Positions 59,050 through 63,146 of a DNA stretch of 63,146 nt are shown here, piece after piece. The notes under the pieces were generated by a model. The model saw only the letters and a list, made by a program, of their open reading frames with translations. It had not been told where the DNA came from and did not search any database. The position numbers and the translations under genes were made by a program. The stretch is from JBBDWZ01 sp050732575 (GTDB lineage: Bacteria > Gemmatimonadota > Gemmatimonadetes > Longimicrobiales > RSA9). How positions within the stretch are numbered: position 1 is the stretch's first letter; each line of letters begins with the position of its first letter. The DNA lies in NCBI GenBank assembly GCA_050732575.1, contig JBOHRF010000004.1, forward strand, positions 1 through 63,146, read 5' to 3'.

Positions 59050-60162
59050 ATGAGCAGGTCGCACCCCGATTCTTCCAAGTCTAGCCGCGCACCCCGGGCG
59101 AAGCGAGGTATTCAGCCGCTGGATCCGCTCGTCTTTCAACGAGCACTGCTCGAACATTTTGACCGTCACGGCAGGGAATTGCCCTGGCGCCAGAACGCCG
59201 ATCCCTACCGAGTTTGGGTATCTGAGGTCATGCTGCAGCAGACCCGCGTGGAAACGGTGCGCGCATTCTATCTCCGTTGGATGCAGCAATTCCCTGACCT
59301 CGACACGCTCGCCGATGCACCGCTCGATGCCGTACTCAAAGCCTGGGAGGGCATGGGCTATTACGCCCGTGCGCGCAACCTGCACCGCGGCGCGCTCATC
59401 GTGCGCGAGCAGTACCATGGCGTCTTGCCACGCAGCTACCATGAACTGCAGGCCTTGCCCGGCATTGGCGAGTACACGGCGGGCGCCATTGCCAGCATTG
59501 CTTACGGCGCGGCCACGCCCGCCGTGGATGGCAACGTCAAACGTGTGTTATGTCGGCTCCTCGACACGGATCAACTTTCGGCCACACAACTGCGCGAACA
59601 CGCCACGCGCCTCATCTCGCCCGACCGCGCCGGAGATTTCAATCAGGCATTCATGGAGCTGGGCGCCACCATTTGCACGCCCAGAACTCCGCACTGTGAA
59701 AAATGCCCCGTCACCCCTTTTTGCCTCGCCTTTCGTCGCGGCACTCAGCACGCGAGGCCCGCACGCAAACGCGCGTCACCCCTGCCCGACCGTCATTTCG
59801 TACTGCTCGTCATTCTCGATCCGCAGGGCAACACGTTGTTGCACCGCCGGCCGCAGGACGGCTTGCTAGGAGGCCTCTGGGAATTCCCCACCTTCCAGGC
59901 CAGACGGCCCGCCATGTTTCTGCGCCGCCTGCTCCGCAATTCCACAGCTCGATCGAAAAAACTCGCCACCCTGATTCACCCATTCAGCCATTTCCGCGCC
60001 CATTACGCCGTGCATCTTTGCCGCGTTCACAAGCTCCCTCCGACCCACTCCGATTTCGCGACCAAACCCTGGAAAGACCTGGCCGGTTTGGCTATGTCGG
60101 CTGCCCAGCGGCGGGTTTACTCTCAGGTTCTGCTTTCGCCCGAGTCCGGTCGGACAGCCTGA
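59050..60162 (+). CDS. mutY: A/G-specific adenine glycosylase MutY
   Basis: 370 aa from the ATG at 59050. Base-excision-repair enzyme removing adenine mispaired with 8-oxoguanine. Visible: catalytic E59 in VSEVMLQQT, helix-hairpin-helix LPGIGEYTAGAI, catalytic D160 in AVDGNVKRVL, and the [4Fe-4S] loop C209-x6-C216-x2-C219-x5-C225. A C-terminal NUDIX-like domain (about 245-365) recognises 8-oxoG. Start chosen because the leading basic stretch is typical and earlier codons overlap the VWA promoter. It sits between, and opposite to, the VWA and MoxR genes. Confidence 0.94.
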   Translation: MSRSHPDSSKSSRAPRAKRGIQPLDPLVFQRALLEHFDRHGRELPWRQNADPYRVWVSEVMLQQTRVETVRAFYLRWMQQFPDLDTLADAPLDAVLKAWEGMGYYARARNLHRGALIVREQYHGVLPRSYHELQALPGIGEYTAGAIASIAYGAATPAVDGNVKRVLCRLLDTDQLSATQLREHATRLISPDRAGDFNQAFMELGATICTPRTPHCEKCPVTPFCLAFRRGTQHARPARKRASPLPDRHFVLLVILDPQGNTLLHRRPQDGLLGGLWEFPTFQARRPAMFLRRLLRNSTARSKKLATLIHPFSHFRAHYAVHLCRVHKLPPTHSDFATKPWKDLAGLAMSAAQRRVYSQVLLSPESGRTA

Positions 60163-60191
60163 TTGACCAACTTGGTTGGTCAACTTAGATT
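60163..60191 (+). promoter_or_regulatory. Palindromic operator and sigma-70-like promoter of the toxin-antitoxin pair
   Basis: TTGACCAAC-TTG-GTTGGTCAA (60163-60183) is a perfect 9-bp inverted repeat directly after the mutY stop. Its first half doubles as a -35 box (TTGACC), and TAGATT (60186-60191) lies 17 nt downstream as a -10 box. The antitoxin ATG follows 6 nt after the -10, so the transcript would be almost leaderless. Typical of autoregulated antitoxins. Confidence 0.6.
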
Positions 60192-60197
60192 CCATAC

Positions 60198-60443
60198 ATG
60201 AGGTGGGTAAACGTGTACGAAGCCAAAACGCAGTTCTCGCAACTGCTGCGGCGCGTGGCCGCAGGTGAGGAAATCGTGATCGCCAAAGGGAACGTGCCGA
60301 TCGCTCGGCTGGTGCCGGTGACCGCGGATGCGGATCAGCGTTTGTTGGGGTCAGAGCGCGGACGGATCGAGGTCACGGCGGATTTTGATGCGCCGTTGCC
60401 CGAAGACTTCCTCGGGGAGTTTGACGGTGCGGGTCCTGCTTGA
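60198..60443 (+). CDS. Phd/YefM-family antitoxin
   Basis: 81 aa. The N-terminal fold matches Phd-type antitoxins (VNVYEAKTQFSQLLRRVAAGEEIVIAKGNVPIARLVP), which bind DNA as dimers and cover the toxin active site with the flexible C-terminus (here EVTADFDAPLPEDFLGEF). The toxin gene starts before this gene ends (17-nt overlap), ensuring coupled translation. The palindrome at 60163-60183 is the likely autoregulatory operator. Confidence 0.88.
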   Translation: MRWVNVYEAKTQFSQLLRRVAAGEEIVIAKGNVPIARLVPVTADADQRLLGSERGRIEVTADFDAPLPEDFLGEFDGAGPA

Positions 60444-60816
60444 CACCCATTGCTGGCTCTGGATCCTGACTGACCCAGAGAAGTTTTCCAGGCGCGCGTT
60501 ACGCATCGTTGAGTCGCGCAGCAACGAGTTATTTCTGTCGGCCGCCAGCGCGTGGGAGATCTCCATCAAACACGCGCTGGGCAAGATCAAGATTCCCGGC
60601 CGGATCGAAACGGTGGTGCCCGATCTCATGCAGAAGACCGCCGTGCTGCCGCTGCCCATCACGCACGCCCATGCCCTGCGCGCCGGTGGTCTGCCCGGCC
60701 ATCATCGTGACCCCTTCGATCGCCTGCTCATCGCACAAGCGCAACTGGAGCGCCTCCCCATCCTGAGCGCCGACCAGTCATTAGAGCCGTACGACGTGAA
60801 GGTGCTGGCTGCGTGA
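60427..60816 (+). CDS. PIN-domain (VapC-type) toxin
   Basis: 129 aa from a GTG at 60427 (a TTG two codons earlier is possible). All acidic PIN residues are visible: D6 in VLLDTHCW, E44 in SAWEIS, D95/D98 in HRDPFDRLL and a late Asp in SADQ. PIN toxins are Mg-dependent ribonucleases, usually of tRNA or rRNA. It follows the Phd-like antitoxin and is convergent with the MoxR gene. Confidence 0.9.
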   Translation: MRVLLDTHCWLWILTDPEKFSRRALRIVESRSNELFLSAASAWEISIKHALGKIKIPGRIETVVPDLMQKTAVLPLPITHAHALRAGGLPGHHRDPFDRLLIAQAQLERLPILSADQSLEPYDVKVLAA

Positions 60817-60831
60817 CGCGCCACGCGTCAC
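60813..60831. terminator. Perfect palindrome spanning convergent gene ends
   Basis: GTGACGCG-CCA-CGCGTCAC. It covers the toxin stop (60814-60816) and the last bases of the MoxR gene (stop at 60828-60830). Same arm sequence as the palindrome at 3372. No T-run. Confidence 0.45.
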
Positions 60832-62288
60832 TCGACGAATTTGGGTGGCAATCCACCGGGTGGCGTGCGTCGGGGCGCACGAGCGTAGCGGCCCGCGTCC
60901 GATCGTGAGATGCGCCGGTCGGCCACCAGCGCTTCGAGCACGAGCTCGCAGGCGGAGACCATGTGCGGTGGTGAGTCTTCGCGGGCAAGTGCCAGCTCGA
61001 GTACCACATCAACGAGCGAGGGCACGGTTCTGAACCCTTCCAGCGAGGCGTCCGAGCCGGCCGTATCGCCGAGTTGCAGCATGCTGCCGCCATCGAAATA
61101 GGCGACCACGTTTTCCAGGTCATCGGCCACGGCCTCACCGCCCCAGGCGCGGAATGTGTCGCCCGCGGCTTTGGCCACTAGTTCACGCGCTACCTTGTCG
61201 GCGCCCAGGAGTTCGCCCTCGTATTCCAATTCCATCTTGCCGGTGATGGAAGGCAGTGCTGCGTACACATCGCTGGGACGGGGCACGATTTTGGACTCGC
61301 GGCAGGTCAGTGCGCGCCGTTCGGCGTTGGATACCACGGTCTCCATGGCCGTGATGGGCAATCGCTGGCTGACTCCCGAACGTTGATCGATGCGTTTGTC
61401 TTCGCGCGCCAGGAATGCCACCCGCTCGATCAGCTCAGCCACGAAATCCGGGATATCGGCCTTACGGTCGCCGCGTTCAACCCAGGCTTCCTGGCGCGTG
61501 ATGCCCATGCCGGTCTCGAGCGATTCCGGATAGTGCGTCATGATCTCGGCGCCAATCCGGTCCTTGAGCGGAGTGATGATCTTGCCGCGCGCGGTGTAGT
61601 CTTCCGGATTCGCGGTGAATACCAACTGGATATCGAGTGGCATCCGCACCGGATAGCCTTTGATCTGGATGTCACCCTCTTGCATGATGTTGAACAATCC
61701 GACCTGGATCTTACCAGCCAGGTCGGGCAGTTCATTCACGGCGAAGATGCCACGGTTAGCGCGCGGCAATAGTCCGTAGTGAATGGTGAGCTCATCGGAC
61801 AGGATGTGGCCACCGCGTGCGGCGCGTATGGGGTCGACATCACCAATGATGTCGGCCATGGTGACGTCCGGTGTAGCCAGCTTTTCCACGAATCGCGCAT
61901 CGCGCTCCACCCAGTCGACGGGCGCACTGTCACCACACTCCTCGAGCATCATCCTGCCATGCTTCGAGATGGGATGCAGTGGATCGTCATTGACTTCGCT
62001 GCCTCGCAAGATGGGCATGCGTGCATCGAGCAGTCCGGTCAGCTGCCGGATGATTCGGCTCTTGGCCTGTCCGCGCAGGCCCAACAGGATGAAATTCTGG
62101 CGGGCCAGAATGGCGTTGATGATTTGTGGTACTACCGAATCATCGTAGCCCACAATGCCGGGAAAGAGCGGCGTACTGCCAGCCAGTCGTTCCAGCAGGT
62201 TCGAACGCAGCTCGTCCTTCACGGAGCGCGAGCGGTAGCCACTCGCCTTGAGTTCACCGAGCGTTCGCGGTAACGCATGTGCAGTCAT
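60828..62288 (-). CDS. MoxR/magnesium-chelatase-type AAA+ ATPase
   Basis: 486 aa. AAA+ module with Walker A GLRGQAKSR (70-78). Where most relatives have IDE in Walker B this protein has VNE (AVNELPDL, N185-E186), as in a MoxR subgroup. The helix-2 insert (GDIQIKGYPVRMPLDIQLVFTANPEDYTARGKIITPLKDRIG) and sensor residues are typical. The C-terminal about 150 residues carry a helical domain. It would remodel or load metal into a target protein with the VWA partner encoded at 57681-58970. It starts immediately after the NUDIX stop. Confidence 0.9.
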   Translation of the reverse strand: MTAHALPRTLGELKASGYRSRSVKDELRSNLLERLAGSTPLFPGIVGYDDSVVPQIINAILARQNFILLGLRGQAKSRIIRQLTGLLDARMPILRGSEVNDDPLHPISKHGRMMLEECGDSAPVDWVERDARFVEKLATPDVTMADIIGDVDPIRAARGGHILSDELTIHYGLLPRANRGIFAVNELPDLAGKIQVGLFNIMQEGDIQIKGYPVRMPLDIQLVFTANPEDYTARGKIITPLKDRIGAEIMTHYPESLETGMGITRQEAWVERGDRKADIPDFVAELIERVAFLAREDKRIDQRSGVSQRLPITAMETVVSNAERRALTCRESKIVPRPSDVYAALPSITGKMELEYEGELLGADKVARELVAKAAGDTFRAWGGEAVADDLENVVAYFDGGSMLQLGDTAGSDASLEGFRTVPSLVDVVLELALAREDSPPHMVSACELVLEALVADRRISRSDAGRYARAPRRTPPGGLPPKFVE

Positions 62289-63137
62289 TTATTCGTTCCG
62301 ATCGATTACAATCCCGACGCCCGTGCCGGCGCGCACCAGGCGCGGCAGGATGGGAGCAATAGTACGCTGGCGAAACGCGGCCAGGGTTTCATCAACGGTG
62401 CGATAAGGCTGCAACATCTGCAATGTTTTGACGGTTGGAAAGACCATGGGCAGCCGGCCAGCCTCGAAGCGTTCCAGCGCCTCAATGGGCGATAGCCACA
62501 GGGCATCATCCATCTCACGTGCGTCGATGCGTACTGCCCGCAGTTCCGGCAGGCGGGCAAAAAAGAAGCGTGTGTCAAACCGGCGCGGCTCTACCACGGG
62601 CGTGATCCAATGCGCAATGTACACGATTTGGCTCGCATCGAGCCGCAAACTGCCTGCGCTGAGGACATCATTCAGCCCGCTTTCTGCGGCCATCAGACGC
62701 TCGCGCCACAGCTCCAGCGCCGGGTCCGAGCTAGCATCGCTGGACCAGCCTCCATCAGGCGAGCGCGCCAGCAGAACGCCCGTCTCTTCAAAGATCTCGC
62801 GCACGGCCGCTACCCAATATTCCGGGCTCGGAGCGACGCTGCCGGAATCGACCGTCGGTGGCCACGGTACCTGTGCGTCTGCCTCATCTACACGACCACC
62901 CGGAAACACGTAGGCTCCCGGCACGAATCCGCTGGAACGATGTCTTTTGAGAAGCAGGACTTCCAGTGCCGCTGACCCGTCCCGCGCCAGTACTGCAGTG
63001 GCCGCGCGCTTTGGCTCTACAATGACGTCAGGCGGGTGGTCAACGGTTTCGGCAAACCCGGGCGGCAACCGCTCTTCCGGAATCACAAATGGGTCGTTCA
63101 AATGGCCGGCTCTCTGAGTTGTTACGTTAACGTTCAC
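62289..63137 (-). CDS. NUDIX hydrolase (NUDT19/Rp2-like)
   Basis: 282 aa from a GTG near the window edge; TTG at 63101 is another start, and a start outside the window is possible. A NUDIX fold with a split box: GGRVDEADA, then after an insertion AAVREIFEETGVLLA with the REIFEETG metal core. This split box and the length fit the NUDT19/NUDT7-like acyl-CoA or CoA diphosphatase group rather than small MutT-type enzymes. It directly precedes the MoxR gene, so they are co-transcribed. Substrate not certain. Confidence 0.85.
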   Translation of the reverse strand: MNVNVTTQRAGHLNDPFVIPEERLPPGFAETVDHPPDVIVEPKRAATAVLARDGSAALEVLLLKRHRSSGFVPGAYVFPGGRVDEADAQVPWPPTVDSGSVAPSPEYWVAAVREIFEETGVLLARSPDGGWSSDASSDPALELWRERLMAAESGLNDVLSAGSLRLDASQIVYIAHWITPVVEPRRFDTRFFFARLPELRAVRIDAREMDDALWLSPIEALERFEAGRLPMVFPTVKTLQMLQPYRTVDETLAAFRQRTIAPILPRLVRAGTGVGIVIDRNE

Positions 63138-63146
63138 GCTCTCGCT

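Noticed and set aside
1..63146. CRISPR arrays, tRNA genes, phage genes
   Set aside because: No regularly spaced repeats of 24-40 bp, no tRNA T-loop/acceptor patterns and no phage structural or integrase genes were seen on reading both strands.

Overview
The window is GC-rich DNA from a Gram-negative, didermic bacterium. The mix of genes fits Gemmatimonadota best, with a related FCB-group or Acidobacteriota lineage as the alternative: a SusC/SusD pair, a Hanks-type kinase with an N-terminal zinc ribbon, a short ECF sigma factor, many small lipoproteins and outer-membrane barrels, and secreted M14/M20/M20-like hydrolases. This is inferred from gene content only; no rRNA or tRNA gene was seen.

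Layout. 0-7 kb: Tat-exported carbamoylase-type amidohydrolase, DUF3574 lipoprotein, secreted M20 peptidase, GNAT, a CPA1 antiporter fused to a rhodanese domain that is interrupted by an in-frame TGA, and a CNNM/HlyC transporter. 7-12 kb (minus strand): cupredoxin-like protein, cytochrome c fused to a barrel, and a molybdopterin oxidoreductase (mopB). 12-25 kb: surface and lipoprotein region with an LRR protein, two paralogous Big2/PPC lipoproteins (one broken by three frameshifts), an ECF sigma factor, a Ser/Thr kinase, two CsgG/TolB-like proteins and a barrel. 25-32 kb: histidine kinase with seven FG-GAP-like repeats plus an NtrC-type regulator, a scrap zone holding relics of a second NtrC and a second mopB, a small metallopeptidase, and the 4Fe-4S/NrfD fusion that probably partners mopB. 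32-43 kb: NSS transporter, PHP protein, DoxX, EEP hydrolase, Tat-exported epimerase, MFS-like carrier, DUF4105 protein, GNAT, gamma-glutamyltransferase. 43.4-47.5 kb: a 3.8-kb lipoprotein/barrel module bounded by two identical 122-bp direct repeats. 47.5-57 kb: cupin, M14 carboxypeptidase, MOSC protein, three small lipoproteins (one frameshifted), SusD and SusC. 57-63 kb: VWA protein and MoxR-type ATPase on the minus strand, separated by mutY and a Phd/VapC toxin-antitoxin pair on the plus strand, then a NUDIX hydrolase.

How parts may work together. (1) A bipartite motif TGTAAG-N13-15-CGGCACT recurs before surface-protein genes at 14.4, 15.2, 43.8 and 46.7 kb and at the 3' end of the ECF sigma gene (17.9 kb); TGTAAG alone occurs twice before the 22.8-24.6 kb lipoprotein. 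I read it as a candidate ECF promoter family defining a surface-protein regulon. (2) The mopB gene at 9.3-12.1 kb and the FeS/NrfD gene at 30.3-31.9 kb probably form one membrane-bound redox enzyme: a decayed mopB copy still sits beside the FeS/NrfD gene, so the operon appears to have been split. (3) NUDIX-MoxR-VWA reads as a chaperone/metal-insertion type pair interrupted by foreign genes.

Other structure: a 27-bp perfect inverted repeat around the start of the DUF4105 gene, palindromes spanning stop codons at convergent gene ends, and 9-bp tandem repeats between genes.
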